From assembly GCF_900114625.1 (NCBI RefSeq), contig NZ_FOZL01000001.1, forward strand, positions 2,294,001 to 2,358,000: a stretch of DNA of 64,000 bases. Direction: 5' to 3'. Shown here in pieces: positions 15,690-25,984 of this stretch. The notes under the pieces were generated by a model. That model ran no database searches. It worked only from the letters and a program-made list of their open reading frames with translations, and had not been told where the DNA came from. This DNA comes from Granulicella pectinivorans. GTDB lineage: Bacteria > Acidobacteriota > Terriglobia > Terriglobales > Acidobacteriaceae. Made by a program: the position numbers and the translations under genes. The number at the start of each line of letters is the position of its first letter. The first letter of the stretch is position 1.

Positions 15690-18600
15690 ATGAAGCACAC
15701 ACTCGTTTCTCTTTGCCGCTCCCTTGGTCTTGTCCTGCTGCTGGCGCTGGTTCCGGCTGGCTTGCTGGGGCAGGGCGCGAACGGAGTCATTACCGGCCAA
15801 CTGACGGACAGTACCGGCGCCATCCTTCCAAACGCCCAGGTAACGCTGACCAAGACCGACACGGGTCTGGTGGTGAAGGAGCAGAGCAATGCTCAGGGCA
15901 TCTACACGTTTCCGTCTTTGCAGACCGGCCCGTACAAGGTGCAGGTGACGCAGACGGGCTTCAAGAGCACCGAGACGACGCTGGTGCTGACGGTGGGTCA
16001 GACGGCAAACATCGACCTGACGCTGGCGGTGGGATCGAGCAGCGAGACGGTGAACGTGGAGTCGTCGGGCATGGCGGATCTCGAGACGAACGACGCGACG
16101 CTGAGCTATACGGTCGGCGCGCGACAGGTGAGCGATCTGCCGCTGAACGGACGCAATCCGTATGGGCTGGCGGCGCTTTCGCCGGGTATCGCTCCGGGTG
16201 GCGGGTTCGGGCAAGGGGTGAGCCAGGTGCGCGGGGCCGTGGTCGCGGCGGGTACGAACAACTTCGAATCGAATGGCGGCGCGGCGGGATCGAACGAGAT
16301 TCTGTTGGATGGCGTGCCGGTGACGGTATGTTGCCAAGGGCAGCCGGCGTTGACGCCTTCGGTGGAGGTGGTGGATCAGTTTAAGGTGATCACGTCGGTT
16401 CCTTCGGCGCAGTTCGGGCGGTCTTCGGGCGGCATTTTGAACATCGGGTCGAAGAGCGGTACGAACCAGGTGCATGGTTCGGTGTATGAGTATCTGCGGA
16501 ACGAAAAGCTGGATGGGGCGCCGTATTTCTTGAAGTACAACAACAAGCCTCCCGTGCCGGGGCATAGCGATTTTCGGGCTCCGCACAAGTTCAACCAGTA
16601 TGGGTTCTTTGTGGGCGCGCCGGTCTATGTTCCGAAGGTGTACGACGGACGAGACAAGACGTTCTTCACGTTTGGTTGGGAGGCCTCGCGCAATGTGCTG
16701 TATGCGCCGGTGACGACGACGGTGCCGACGGCTTTGCAGAGGCAGGGCGTGTTCACGGAGGCGCCGGGGTTGATCTACGATCCTTCCAGCACGAGCGGCA
16801 ATACGCGTCAGCCGCTGCCGGCGGGATGCAACGCTGCGGGATGCTATGCGGCGGGTAAGTTTGTGCAGAATATCAACCCGGTGTCGCAGCAGTTGCTGCA
16901 GTTTCTGCCTCTGCCGAACGTGGCGGGGCTGACGAACAACTATGTGTATGCGAACCGTACAAGCGACCAGGTGGACCAGTTCAACTTCCGCGTGGACCAT
17001 AACTTCTCGTCGAAGCAGCGCGTGTTTGTGCGCGGCACGCGGGACACGAACACGCACCATGAGAACGATCTGTTCAACCAGCCGACGGGGCCGAGCGGCA
17101 TCAACCAGACGCTGCGCGCGTACTTGTTCGCTGTGGGCGATACGTGGACGATCAGCCCGAATTTCCTGCTGCAGACGAACTATGGGTTTGCTTATCAGAA
17201 GAACTTTCAGATTCCGCAGAACTACACGGGGTATATGGCTTCGAAGTACGGGTTCACCAATCTCGACAGTCAGCAGCAGATCCAGGGTTTGCCGTTCATC
17301 GGCATCTCCAGCTATGCGAATCTTTCGAATGCGGCGAATACCAACCGGTGGGAACACTACACCCATGTTCTGGAGTCGACGGCGGTGTGGCAGCGCGGCA
17401 AGCATACGCTGACATTCGGGTATGACGGACGGCGCATCCAGGAGCATCAGCAGAGCGCGAGCAATGGTCCGGGGTCGATCTCGTTCGACACGACGCTTAC
17501 GAATGGACCGAACGTCACGGCGTCTGCGGCCTCGAATCAGGCGCAGTTCGACTCGTTCGCGGCGTTCCTGCTGGGCACGTTTACGTCGGCTACGCTGACG
17601 CGTCAGGTGCAGCCGGCTTACAACTCCTGGTACAACGCGTTTTATCTGCAGGACGACTATCGGGTGAACTCGCGGCTGACGGTGAACCTCGGGCTACGGT
17701 ACGAACTCGAGACGGGTTATGCGGAGCGCTATAACAAGTGGGCCGATCTGGATCTCGGCGTGACGAATCCGCTGTCGGCAGCGACGGGGCTTTCGTTCAC
17801 GGGCGGCGCACGGTATCTGGGAACGAACTTTCCGACGCGCACGTGGATGACGTACAAGGACAAGTTCGCTCCGCGGCTTGGGCTGGCGTTCCAGGCGACC
17901 AACAGGACGGTGATTCGTGCGGGCTACGGCATCTCGTATCTGCCGACCTCGCAGCGGTTCTACGGCACAGGCACGCTTGGTTACGCGCAGAACACGCAGA
18001 CGAACTTTACGAGCACGTCGGTCCCGACGACCACGATTGCGAATCCGTTTCCGAATGGCGTGGTCCTGCCGGCCGGTCCTGCGGCGGGTGTGACGGCCGG
18101 TACGGGAACTTCCGTGAGCGGCGCTCTGTATAACAATCCGCTGATGTACTTCGAGCAGTTCAACGCGGGTGTGGAGCAGCAGCTTGCGAAGGGGATCGTG
18201 GCCCACTTGAGCTATGTGGGAAGCCATGGGATCCATCTGCCGATCAACTGGCGTCCGAACGATCTGCGGGATCAGTACTTTGGGAGTGCGGGAAGCCAGA
18301 CGCAGATCGATTACCTGAACGCGCAGGTCGCCAATCCTTTCTTCGGTGTGGCGAATGCTGGGCCGCTGGGTACGGCGGCGACGGTGCAGCGCGTGCAGTT
18401 GCTTTCGGCCTATCCGCAGTACACACCGAACACGGGCATGGCGAACGGATCGCTCACGGTGAGCCAGCTTGGAATCGGCGCTTCGATCTTCAATGCGGCG
18501 CAGGCGTTCATCACGATTCAGCGTTCGAAGAACCTGACGGCTACGCTGAGCTATACGTACTCGAAGCTGATGGGCAATACGTCTCCGCTGTTGACGGGAT

Positions 18601-19247
18601 TTCTGAATGTGAACGGCACGCCGGGCTTTCAAAACAGCTATCACATTCAGGATAAGGAGTGGTCGAATCTGGCGACGGATATCCCGCAGCGCTTTGTGGC
18701 CAACGCGAACTACACGCTGCCGTTTGGGCGTGGACAGAGGTTCGGCGGCAACGTGAGCGGCCTGGTGAACGAGGTGATTGGGGGATGGAAGCTGAACTCG
18801 ATCGTCGCGGTGCAGTCGGGCTATACGCTGGCGATCACACAGACGGGCGGACAGGCCTACTCGGGATCGAGGCCCTTCTTTGTTGCGGGCGTGAGCGCTT
18901 TGACTACGGGCGATCTGCATAAGCGTCTTGGCGGAACGGGACAGACGCAGGGCTATCTGAATCCAGCGGCATTCCGGCTGGCGACGGCGTTTGAGCTTGG
19001 CAATGTACCGCGGTCTTCGGGAAGCCTGCGGAGCCCGGTGGGATTCCAGGACGATGTCTCGTTGCTGAAGGATTTCCCGATCCACGATCGTCTTGGATTG
19101 CAGTTCCGTCTTGAGGCGTTCAACGTGTTGAACAAGGTGCAATTCAGCGTGCCGAATACGACGTTCGGATCGTCGAGCTTCGGGTTTATCACGGCGCAGG
19201 CGAACTCCCCGCGCAATATGCAGGTGGCGTTGAAGCTGACGTTCTAA
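15690..19247 (+). CDS. Oar-like TonB-dependent outer-membrane receptor
   Basis: This is a very large outer-membrane transporter (1185 aa). Order: signal peptide (LVSLCRSLGLVLLLALVPAG ending LLGQ), carboxypeptidase-regulatory-like beta domain at about 28-115 (VITGQLTDSTGAILPNAQVT), plug domain at about 130-260 (GARQVSDLPLNGRNPYGLAA), and a long beta-barrel ending in VALKLTF with a terminal aromatic residue. Such receptors import large substrates such as oligosaccharides or siderophores using TonB/ExbBD. Start ATG 15690 has GAGAGG upstream; the frame extends to 15597 without coding character. A strong terminator follows at 19275. Confidence 0.9.
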   Translation: MKHTLVSLCRSLGLVLLLALVPAGLLGQGANGVITGQLTDSTGAILPNAQVTLTKTDTGLVVKEQSNAQGIYTFPSLQTGPYKVQVTQTGFKSTETTLVLTVGQTANIDLTLAVGSSSETVNVESSGMADLETNDATLSYTVGARQVSDLPLNGRNPYGLAALSPGIAPGGGFGQGVSQVRGAVVAAGTNNFESNGGAAGSNEILLDGVPVTVCCQGQPALTPSVEVVDQFKVITSVPSAQFGRSSGGILNIGSKSGTNQVHGSVYEYLRNEKLDGAPYFLKYNNKPPVPGHSDFRAPHKFNQYGFFVGAPVYVPKVYDGRDKTFFTFGWEASRNVLYAPVTTTVPTALQRQGVFTEAPGLIYDPSSTSGNTRQPLPAGCNAAGCYAAGKFVQNINPVSQQLLQFLPLPNVAGLTNNYVYANRTSDQVDQFNFRVDHNFSSKQRVFVRGTRDTNTHHENDLFNQPTGPSGINQTLRAYLFAVGDTWTISPNFLLQTNYGFAYQKNFQIPQNYTGYMASKYGFTNLDSQQQIQGLPFIGISSYANLSNAANTNRWEHYTHVLESTAVWQRGKHTLTFGYDGRRIQEHQQSASNGPGSISFDTTLTNGPNVTASAASNQAQFDSFAAFLLGTFTSATLTRQVQPAYNSWYNAFYLQDDYRVNSRLTVNLGLRYELETGYAERYNKWADLDLGVTNPLSAATGLSFTGGARYLGTNFPTRTWMTYKDKFAPRLGLAFQATNRTVIRAGYGISYLPTSQRFYGTGTLGYAQNTQTNFTSTSVPTTTIANPFPNGVVLPAGPAAGVTAGTGTSVSGALYNNPLMYFEQFNAGVEQQLAKGIVAHLSYVGSHGIHLPINWRPNDLRDQYFGSAGSQTQIDYLNAQVANPFFGVANAGPLGTAATVQRVQLLSAYPQYTPNTGMANGSLTVSQLGIGASIFNAAQAFITIQRSKNLTATLSYTYSKLMGNTSPLLTGFLNVNGTPGFQNSYHIQDKEWSNLATDIPQRFVANANYTLPFGRGQRFGGNVSGLVNEVIGGWKLNSIVAVQSGYTLAITQTGGQAYSGSRPFFVAGVSALTTGDLHKRLGGTGQTQGYLNPAAFRLATAFELGNVPRSSGSLRSPVGFQDDVSLLKDFPIHDRLGLQFRLEAFNVLNKVQFSVPNTTFGSSSFGFITAQANSPRNMQVALKLTF

Positions 19248-19274
19248 GTTGGATCGGTACCACGTGTTTCTCCC

Positions 19275-19308
19275 GCCCCGCGTTCCTTCTGGAGCGCGGG
19301 GCTTTCTT
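19275..19308 (+). terminator. Rho-independent terminator after the Oar-like receptor
   Basis: GCCCCGCG (19275-19282) pairs with CGCGGGGC (19295-19302); the inner TTCC/GGAG extends the stem to about 12 bp around a TTCT loop. TTTCTT follows. It ends the receptor transcript 27 bp after the stop codon. Confidence 0.85.
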
Positions 19309-19437
19309 CATACCTTCCCGCAACTTGGATACGGTATGACGATCGATGCCGATTACGCGGTCTTTTGTTATGGTCCTAGATGCAGCGCCACAGCCGTCGC
19401 GGCGGTTGTGGCGCATTCGCGGTGCTGGGACGATCGG

Positions 19438-21546
19438 ATGAAGAGAATACATCGCGCTTGGCTGCGGAACGGGATCGTGACGGCGCTCGTGCTGCTTGTG
19501 TGTCTGGGGCTTGCGTCCAGGTGCCACGCGCAGCAGACGTATCGGGATGCGGCCTCGATTCTTGCGCTTGCACCGGATCGCGCGTACCGTGACGAACCGG
19601 TGATGCTGAAGGGAGTGGTCACGCGCACCACGGACTTCGGCTTCTTTCTGCAGGATCAGACCGCAGGGGTGTGGGTCTTCCGGGATCATCCCAACGATCT
19701 CTCCGTGCATGACGTGATTGAGCTGAAAGGAGTTGTGCATCAAGGCCGTTTCTCTCCGGGAGTTCTGCCGGTGTCGATCCGGAAGCTGGGATCAGGGCCG
19801 CTCCCGAAGCCGACGGTCACCACGGTGCGGGAGTTGAATACGGGCGATCTCGACTGTCAGTACGTGTCGTTGTCGGGAATCGTTCGATCGGCGGGTCTTC
19901 GGGCGAGGGATTCGCAATCGCAGCGTTTGTGGCTGAAGATTGCCACGGATGATGGCTCGATCTATGCCTCGCTTCCGGAGAAGGATGCGGCCGCAGCCAG
20001 TGCGTTGACGGACTCGCTGGTTGAGGTGCATGCCGTTGCTGCCAGCACCAAGAATCAGAATCGGCAGATCATCGGGCCGACGCTGATGGTGCCGGGGATG
20101 GAGGGGATCAGGGTGCTGCGTGGCCCGGAGCGGAGTATCGCGTCTTTGCCCCTTCTGCCGATTCAGCGTTTGATGCAGTACCGGAGCGGCACCGACTATC
20201 TGCATCGGGTGAAGGTTGCCGGGACGGTGACGTACTACAAGCCCGGTGAGTCGCTGATTCTGGAAGAGGATGGGCGCGCACTGTATGTCGCCACCGTGCA
20301 GAACAGTGCGATCGAACTTGGGGATCGGGTGGAGGCTGCGGGGTATCCCGCACCGACGAGCACGGGACCGATCCTGGAAGATGCCATCCTGCGGAACCTG
20401 GCGCATGGAGATCCGCTGCCACCGAAGACGGTGAGCGCGCAGGAGTTGGCGTCGGGCACCTTCAATCACAACCTTGTCCGTGTCGAAGGGCGGTTTCTTC
20501 GCAGAGTTGTTGAGCCCTATCGCATCGTGCTGCTGATTCAGTCGGGGTCCACGCTGCTGCTGGCGCAACTCTCGGAGAATGGCCGCTTCAACTCTCTGCA
20601 GGATTTGAAGGAGGGAAGTATCGTGCGCGTCTCGGGCATCAGCATGCTCGATGCGGAAGGGACATGGAATGTGGATGGTCCGACGGCCAGCGCGATTCGC
20701 TATGAGATCGTGCTGCGTGCGCCGGACGATGTGCGGGTGATCGAGGCGCCCTCGTGGTGGACGATGCGGCACGTGATCTATATCGCCCTGGTGCTCGCCG
20801 TGCTTGTGCTCATCTTCGTGGCGCGGGATATACGTGGGCGGATCGCGCGATGGAAGTTGCAGGTGGTACTCGACGAGCGAGAGCGGATGGCGTTCGAGAT
20901 GCACGACACGCTCGCGCAGAGCCTTGCGGGCATCGGGTTTCAACTGCAGGCCATCCGCAAGAGCGTGCGTGGGGAGAACGCGATGCTGATGCGCCAGGTG
21001 GATGTTGCGCGGGCGCTTGTGCAGCATAGTCACAAGGAGGCCAGGCGGCATAGCGAGCAGTCGGTCGTTGAGGCGGATACGTCGATGGATCTGCTTTCGG
21101 CGCTGGGTGAGTGTGCGAGTACGCTGGTCGCGGGAGGATCCGTGAAGGTGGAGACCTCCTCCGTAGGCAAACCGCGGGCGATTCCTCCGCTGGTGGCCGC
21201 GGCGCTGCTGCGGATTGGGCAGGAGGCGATTGCGAACTCCGTACGTCATGCCAATCCCGAGCGTTTGCAGATCGTCCTCGAGTTCATGGATGATCGTGTT
21301 CGGCTGGTTCTTGCGGATGACGGGTGTGGCTTTACGAAGAGCGGAGACCTGCTCGGCTTTGGCTTGCGCGGTATGCGGAAACGCGCTGCCTCGATCTCCG
21401 CGGCGCTGGATATCGACAGTGAGCCTGGAGGAGGAACGCGCGTCGCAGCGATCGCTCCGCTGCCACCGGGGCTGAATCTGGCGATACTGGTGAAGCGGTT
21501 GTGGAAGTATCTTCGGGGGAGTGTGATTCATGTCCAACGCGATTGA
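19438..21546 (+). CDS. NarL-type sensor histidine kinase with repeated OB-like sensor region
   Basis: The protein (702 aa) has a signal/membrane segment (GIVTALVLLVCLGLASRCHA), then four beta-rich repeats with OB-fold-like character at about 48-125, 140-225, 250-310 and 340-410 (LKGVVTRTTDFGFFLQDQTA; VKVAGTVTYYKPGESLILEE; VRVEGRFLRRVVEPYRIVLL). A second membrane helix lies near 442-462, then a HisKA_3 dimerisation domain with phospho-acceptor His489 in ERMAFEMHDTLAQSLAGIGF, and a HATPase domain (EAIANSVRHAN, ADDGCGF, GFGLRGMRKRA, GGGTRV). It would phosphorylate the response regulator encoded next, which overlaps it by 17 bp. ATG 19438 begins the signal sequence; the frame is open further upstream. 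Confidence 0.87.
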   Translation: MKRIHRAWLRNGIVTALVLLVCLGLASRCHAQQTYRDAASILALAPDRAYRDEPVMLKGVVTRTTDFGFFLQDQTAGVWVFRDHPNDLSVHDVIELKGVVHQGRFSPGVLPVSIRKLGSGPLPKPTVTTVRELNTGDLDCQYVSLSGIVRSAGLRARDSQSQRLWLKIATDDGSIYASLPEKDAAAASALTDSLVEVHAVAASTKNQNRQIIGPTLMVPGMEGIRVLRGPERSIASLPLLPIQRLMQYRSGTDYLHRVKVAGTVTYYKPGESLILEEDGRALYVATVQNSAIELGDRVEAAGYPAPTSTGPILEDAILRNLAHGDPLPPKTVSAQELASGTFNHNLVRVEGRFLRRVVEPYRIVLLIQSGSTLLLAQLSENGRFNSLQDLKEGSIVRVSGISMLDAEGTWNVDGPTASAIRYEIVLRAPDDVRVIEAPSWWTMRHVIYIALVLAVLVLIFVARDIRGRIARWKLQVVLDERERMAFEMHDTLAQSLAGIGFQLQAIRKSVRGENAMLMRQVDVARALVQHSHKEARRHSEQSVVEADTSMDLLSALGECASTLVAGGSVKVETSSVGKPRAIPPLVAAALLRIGQEAIANSVRHANPERLQIVLEFMDDRVRLVLADDGCGFTKSGDLLGFGLRGMRKRAASISAALDIDSEPGGGTRVAAIAPLPPGLNLAILVKRLWKYLRGSVIHVQRD

Positions 21547-22171
21547 AGCTCCGATTCGACTCCTGATCGTCGACGATCATCCCGTGGTCTGCGCCGGGCT
21601 CACCAGTATGTTGAGCGCGCAGCCGGGCATTCAGGTTGCGGGGTCGGCGGCTACCGGGCAGGAGGCGCTTGCCATCCTCGAGTGCGAGCGCCCGGATCTG
21701 ATTCTGCTCGACCTGCGGATGCCGGGGATGGATGGTGTGTCCATGCTGCATGCGCTGAAGGAACTGGAGACACCTCCTCGCGTCGTGGTGCTGACCAACT
21801 CCGCAAAGGAGGAGGATATCTACCGTGCGATTCGGGCTGGGGCGCAGGGGTACCTGCTGAAGGACACGCCGGAGTCGGAGATGGTCGCTGCAATCTTCAT
21901 CGTGATGCAGGGGAAGCGCTACATTCCGCGGCACATTGCGGCAAGGCTCGCCGATCGCATGATGAAGGATGACCTCACGGGACGTGAACTCGAGATTCTG
22001 GAGCTTTTGGCCCAGGGCCTGACCAACAAGCAGATTGGCAAGGATCGAAATATCAGCGATAACACCGTGCGCAACCATGTGAACAACATCATGGAAAAGC
22101 TTGGCGTTTCCGACCGTACGGAGGCTGTGGCCTCGGCGATACGGAGCGGCGTTCTCGCGGAATCGGACTGA
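21530..22171 (+). CDS. LuxR/NarL-family response regulator
   Basis: The 213-aa protein has a receiver domain with acidic pocket VDDHP (Asp15, Asp16), phosphorylation site Asp61 (LILLDLRMPGMDG), the conserved Thr in VVVLTNSA and Lys in YLLKDTP, followed by a LuxR HTH at about 148-205 (LTGRELEILELLAQGLTNKQ, DNTVRNHVNNIMEKLGVSDR). It is the cognate partner of the overlapping histidine kinase. The neighbouring Oar-like receptor at 22322 is a plausible target. Confidence 0.92.
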   Translation: MSNAIEAPIRLLIVDDHPVVCAGLTSMLSAQPGIQVAGSAATGQEALAILECERPDLILLDLRMPGMDGVSMLHALKELETPPRVVVLTNSAKEEDIYRAIRAGAQGYLLKDTPESEMVAAIFIVMQGKRYIPRHIAARLADRMMKDDLTGRELEILELLAQGLTNKQIGKDRNISDNTVRNHVNNIMEKLGVSDRTEAVASAIRSGVLAESD

Positions 22172-22245
22172 GTGCTTTGCCATCCGGGCCTTCGGGCGGT
22201 GAGCCAATCGGAGCTTATGGGATAGTCCTGCCAGCGGCTTTCGAG

Positions 22246-22261
22246 TAGTACGTTTGTACTA
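22246..22261. promoter_or_regulatory. inverted repeat upstream of second Oar-like receptor
   Basis: TAGTAC-GTTT-GTACTA is a 6+4+6 inverted repeat 60 bp before ATG 22322. Its position and size fit a binding site for a dimeric regulator such as the adjacent LuxR-type response regulator. Confidence 0.35.
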
Positions 22262-22321
22262 TTGGTTTGGGGTCCGCTTGGGCTTGACTGCCGTTGTTTC
22301 GCGCGTCTAAGGTTTCGGCCC

Positions 22322-25300
22322 ATGAAACCAATAGGAAAAGTATTCCATGTTCGCAACTGCGGCTTTCGCTCCGCATTTGTCCTCACGCTGTTTATGCTCC
22401 TTGGAACGGGCCTCTATGCGCAGGGCTATGGTTCCATCTCCGGCACGGTGACGGATCCGACCGGGGCGGCGGTATCGGGTTCCGTGGTGGTGGTCACGCA
22501 GACGGACACAGGCCGTCAGACGACCGCCACGGCAAGCCAGAGCGGTGCGTTCGTGTTCCCGACGCTTCCACCTGCGAGCTACTCGCTGAAGGTGACGACG
22601 ACGGGCTTCCGGAGCTTTCAGCAGAAGGGGATCATCGTGCAGGCGGACCAGTCGGTGACGATCAACCCGAAGCTGGCACTTGGCGAGGTCAGCGAGACGG
22701 TTGAGGTGACGAGTACGGTGCCGCAGATCGACACGACGACGGGAACTCTGTCGCAGGTAATCGATCGCGAGCGGGTTGTCGATCTTCCGCTGAATGGGAG
22801 GAATGCCGCTGCGCTGATCACGCTCGTCGCCGGCGTGGTGGATGCGACGAATGAAGGCAATGGAGCCAACCAGGGCAATGGCAAGACGTTTCCCGCGGCG
22901 GTGATTACCAGCACCAATGGCACGCTGCCGAACCAGTCCAACTATCTGCTGGATGGCGGCAACAATGTGGACGAGATGACCAACGTCAACGGGCCATTTC
23001 CGTTTCCCGACGCCTTGCAGGAGTTCAGCGTGCAAACGAGCAACTACAACGCTGAGTTCGGGCAGAGTGCAGGCGCCGTGGTCAATATCGTGACCAAGTC
23101 GGGAACGAGAAAGTTCCATGGCTCCGCGTTCGAGTTTCTGCGCAATGGCTACTTCAATGCCAAGCCCTACTTCGCGGCTTCCGCGGATAACCTGCACCGG
23201 CACCAGTTTGGTGGGACCATCGGCGGCCCGGTGATCATTCCGCACTTCTCTACGGGAACAACGACGCAGTTCTTCTTCGGCTATCAGCACACACTGGTCC
23301 ATCAGAACTCCAACGCCAATACAACGACGGTTCCGACGCTGGCGGAGGAGGGCCGCACCGCAAGCGGCGGCACGCTGCCGTACGCCGATCTTGGCAATCT
23401 GTGCGCGGCTGGATTCAACGCGCAGAACATCTGCACGAATGCGAGTCAGCAGATTCTGAATCCGTTTACGAATGCGGCGTATCCCTTGAACCGCATTCCT
23501 TCTTCGGATTTCGACCCTGCGGCGGTGGCGTATCAGAAGGTGTTTCCGACCTACTCGGGCACGGAAGCGGCGGGCAAGATCGGCGGTCTGGTGAGCTACT
23601 ACAAGCCGACCGTGCAGTACTTCAATGAGTATGTCTCACGCGTCGATCACGACTTTGGCACGAAGAACCATCTCTTCGGCAGGTACTACTACAACTTCTA
23701 CAACCAGGCCGCGGTGTTCGATCCAAACAACCTGGCGAGCTACCAGTCGTACTTCAATACGCGGTATCAGAACGCGCTTCTGAGCGACACGCATGTGTTT
23801 ACGACGAACCTGGTCAACTCGTTGGTGTTGAACTACCAGCGTGAGGTTGCGTTGCGTGGCGGGCCTCCGGGCAGTTCGAATATTACGGCCTTCGGAGTGA
23901 AGAACATCTGGCAACCGGATACGGGGCCGTATCTTGCGGCAACGATTACAGGCTACTTTGGCGCATCGTCCTCGGCGTTCGCGGGCTGGGGCCGCAACAA
24001 CTACACCTTCAACGACGATGTTCACTGGGTGAAGGGCTCGCATAATATCGGCTTTGGCGGTCATTTCGAGCTGAGCAAGTTCGACGTGACGAATGTCTTC
24101 CAGTCGTACGGTGCGTTTGGCTTCGGCACGGCGACCAATAAGATTGGATCGACGAGCTACCAGTACCCCAATGCGTATGCGAACTTCCTGCTCGGCTTTA
24201 TGACGAGCTTTGGCCAGGGGAACTATGAGTTGGTCAATGACCGGAATCACTTCCCAGGCGTGTATCTGCAGGATAGCTGGAAGGTAACGCCGCGACTTCA
24301 GCTCAACTATGGACTGCGTTGGGAGTCGTTCGCCCCGTGGTCGAATCGCATTGGATCGGAGCAGCAGTTCAGTGCGTCCGCCTATGCGGCTAACCGCGGG
24401 ACGAGCCAATTCACTACGCTGCCTGCAGGGCTTCTGCTTTCGGGCGATCCGGGGGTGCCGAAGAATGGCGTGAGGAACAAGTACACGCAGTTCATGCCGC
24501 GTGTGGGCTTTGCGCTGGACGTGTTTGGCAATGGCAAGACGGCGGTGCGCGGCGGCTTCGGCATCTTCTACCAGGACAGACTGCCGGGCTTCTTCAACCT
24601 GAGCCAGGCGAGCTTTGTGCCGAACACGATCTCCATCACGCTGACGAATCCCGGGCTTGCCGGGCCCACGCCTGGAGCCAATCCCGGTGGACCGTTCAGC
24701 AACCCCTACTGCACGGGATGCGCGGTCGGCAGCACACCGAATCCTTTCCCCTTCAGCCTGCCGTTTCCTTCCACGAAGGCGTTCCCCAACGGCATTACGG
24801 TTGCAGAGTACGACCCTTCAGGAAACTTCCAGATTCCTGTTACCGACGACTTCAACCTGATCGTCGAGCAGCAGCTCGCGCCAAGCTGGTCTGCTCGGTT
24901 TGCGTACGTGGGTTCGGTGTCGCGTCATCAGTTTGTGAACCTGGAGATCAATCCCTCGGTCAACAACGGCTCCGGTTTGAGCACGAACGCGCGGCGCGTT
25001 TATAACACCGCGCCCACGATCGGTCCGTGCGCTTCCGCGACGGGGTGCAATGCCAACTATTCGCAGATCATCATGGCGGCGATGATTGGGAATGCCAACT
25101 TCAACTCCTTCCAGGCAACGCTTGAAAAGAAGATGAGCCATGGGCTTTCGCTCCTGCTCAACTACACATTCTCGAAGTCGCTGGACGATATGCCGCAGGC
25201 GACGAGGATCTCCAACACGGAGGATCTCAACGCCGGTGCTTCGTATGTTTATCCACTCTATCCGTCGAACGCGACGGGCATTCCCGCGGCGGCTTATGTC

Positions 25301-25918
25301 ACGGACATCAAGGCGCTCGACCGGGGTATCTCGGATATCGATCACCCTCAGGTCGTCTCGGCATCGTACGTGTACAAGTTTCCGAAGGCGTATACGTCAT
25401 TCGCTCCAGCGAACTTCCTTCTGAATGGTTGGAGAATTACGGGGCTGGTGCAGCATCACTCGGGAGACTCGCTGACAGCTTACACCGGAACGGACAACTC
25501 GCTGACCGGGCTGAGCCAGGATCGTGCGCAGCGCGACTTCACGAAGCCTGCCTATTCGCGCGATGCGTCGAACGCGGGGGATTGCCAGGCAGGCAAGTCG
25601 TGCGTGAACTGGTTGAACAATGCGGCGTTCTCCGTGCCTGCCAATACCGGTCCCGGTACGGGCTTCGGCAACGTGGTGAAGGGAACGCTGCGTGGTCCCG
25701 GGTATACGAACATGGATGCTGCGGTGATCCGGTCGTTCCGGATCTATCGTGAGTCTGCACTCGAGTTCAGAGCGGAGTACTTCGACGTGCTGAACCATAC
25801 CGAACTCGGCAATCCGAATACGAGCAATCCCATCAGCAGCAGCACATCGTTTGGGACGATCACGTCCACACAGGGAGGTCCGCGTGTCGCGCAGTTCTCG
25901 CTGAAGTATGCCTTCTAG
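22322..25918 (+). CDS. Oar-like TonB-dependent outer-membrane receptor
   Basis: This 1198-aa receptor has a signal peptide (GFRSAFVLTLFMLLGTGLYA then Q), the carboxypeptidase-regulatory domain at about 28-110 (SISGTVTDPTGAAVSGSVVV), a plug domain at about 120-260 (RERVVDLPLNGRNAAALITL; DALQEFSVQTSNYNAEFGQS), and a barrel ending FSLKYAF. ATG 22322 starts the signal peptide; the open frame begins at 22262. It follows the two-component pair in the same direction and is closed by a strong terminator at 25955. It may be the two-component system's regulated transporter; the substrate is unknown. Confidence 0.9.
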   Translation: MKPIGKVFHVRNCGFRSAFVLTLFMLLGTGLYAQGYGSISGTVTDPTGAAVSGSVVVVTQTDTGRQTTATASQSGAFVFPTLPPASYSLKVTTTGFRSFQQKGIIVQADQSVTINPKLALGEVSETVEVTSTVPQIDTTTGTLSQVIDRERVVDLPLNGRNAAALITLVAGVVDATNEGNGANQGNGKTFPAAVITSTNGTLPNQSNYLLDGGNNVDEMTNVNGPFPFPDALQEFSVQTSNYNAEFGQSAGAVVNIVTKSGTRKFHGSAFEFLRNGYFNAKPYFAASADNLHRHQFGGTIGGPVIIPHFSTGTTTQFFFGYQHTLVHQNSNANTTTVPTLAEEGRTASGGTLPYADLGNLCAAGFNAQNICTNASQQILNPFTNAAYPLNRIPSSDFDPAAVAYQKVFPTYSGTEAAGKIGGLVSYYKPTVQYFNEYVSRVDHDFGTKNHLFGRYYYNFYNQAAVFDPNNLASYQSYFNTRYQNALLSDTHVFTTNLVNSLVLNYQREVALRGGPPGSSNITAFGVKNIWQPDTGPYLAATITGYFGASSSAFAGWGRNNYTFNDDVHWVKGSHNIGFGGHFELSKFDVTNVFQSYGAFGFGTATNKIGSTSYQYPNAYANFLLGFMTSFGQGNYELVNDRNHFPGVYLQDSWKVTPRLQLNYGLRWESFAPWSNRIGSEQQFSASAYAANRGTSQFTTLPAGLLLSGDPGVPKNGVRNKYTQFMPRVGFALDVFGNGKTAVRGGFGIFYQDRLPGFFNLSQASFVPNTISITLTNPGLAGPTPGANPGGPFSNPYCTGCAVGSTPNPFPFSLPFPSTKAFPNGITVAEYDPSGNFQIPVTDDFNLIVEQQLAPSWSARFAYVGSVSRHQFVNLEINPSVNNGSGLSTNARRVYNTAPTIGPCASATGCNANYSQIIMAAMIGNANFNSFQATLEKKMSHGLSLLLNYTFSKSLDDMPQATRISNTEDLNAGASYVYPLYPSNATGIPAAAYVTDIKALDRGISDIDHPQVVSASYVYKFPKAYTSFAPANFLLNGWRITGLVQHHSGDSLTAYTGTDNSLTGLSQDRAQRDFTKPAYSRDASNAGDCQAGKSCVNWLNNAAFSVPANTGPGTGFGNVVKGTLRGPGYTNMDAAVIRSFRIYRESALEFRAEYFDVLNHTELGNPNTSNPISSSTSFGTITSTQGGPRVAQFSLKYAF

Positions 25919-25954
25919 CGTGGATGCAACTTGTTGTTCGTGTTTCCAAAGAGA

Positions 25955-25984
25955 GTCCAGCATCTACGGATGCTGGACTTTTTT
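25955..25984 (+). terminator. Rho-independent terminator after the second Oar-like receptor
   Basis: GTCCAGCATC (25955-25964), TACG loop and GATGCTGGAC (25969-25978) form a perfect 10-bp stem followed by six T residues (25979-25984). A textbook intrinsic terminator. Confidence 0.93.

Noticed and set aside
13547..15889. Minus-strand open frame of 780 codons opposite the FAD oxidoreductase
   Set aside because: Arg/His/Pro-rich shadow of a recognised gene on the other strand, without a ribosome-binding site or domain.
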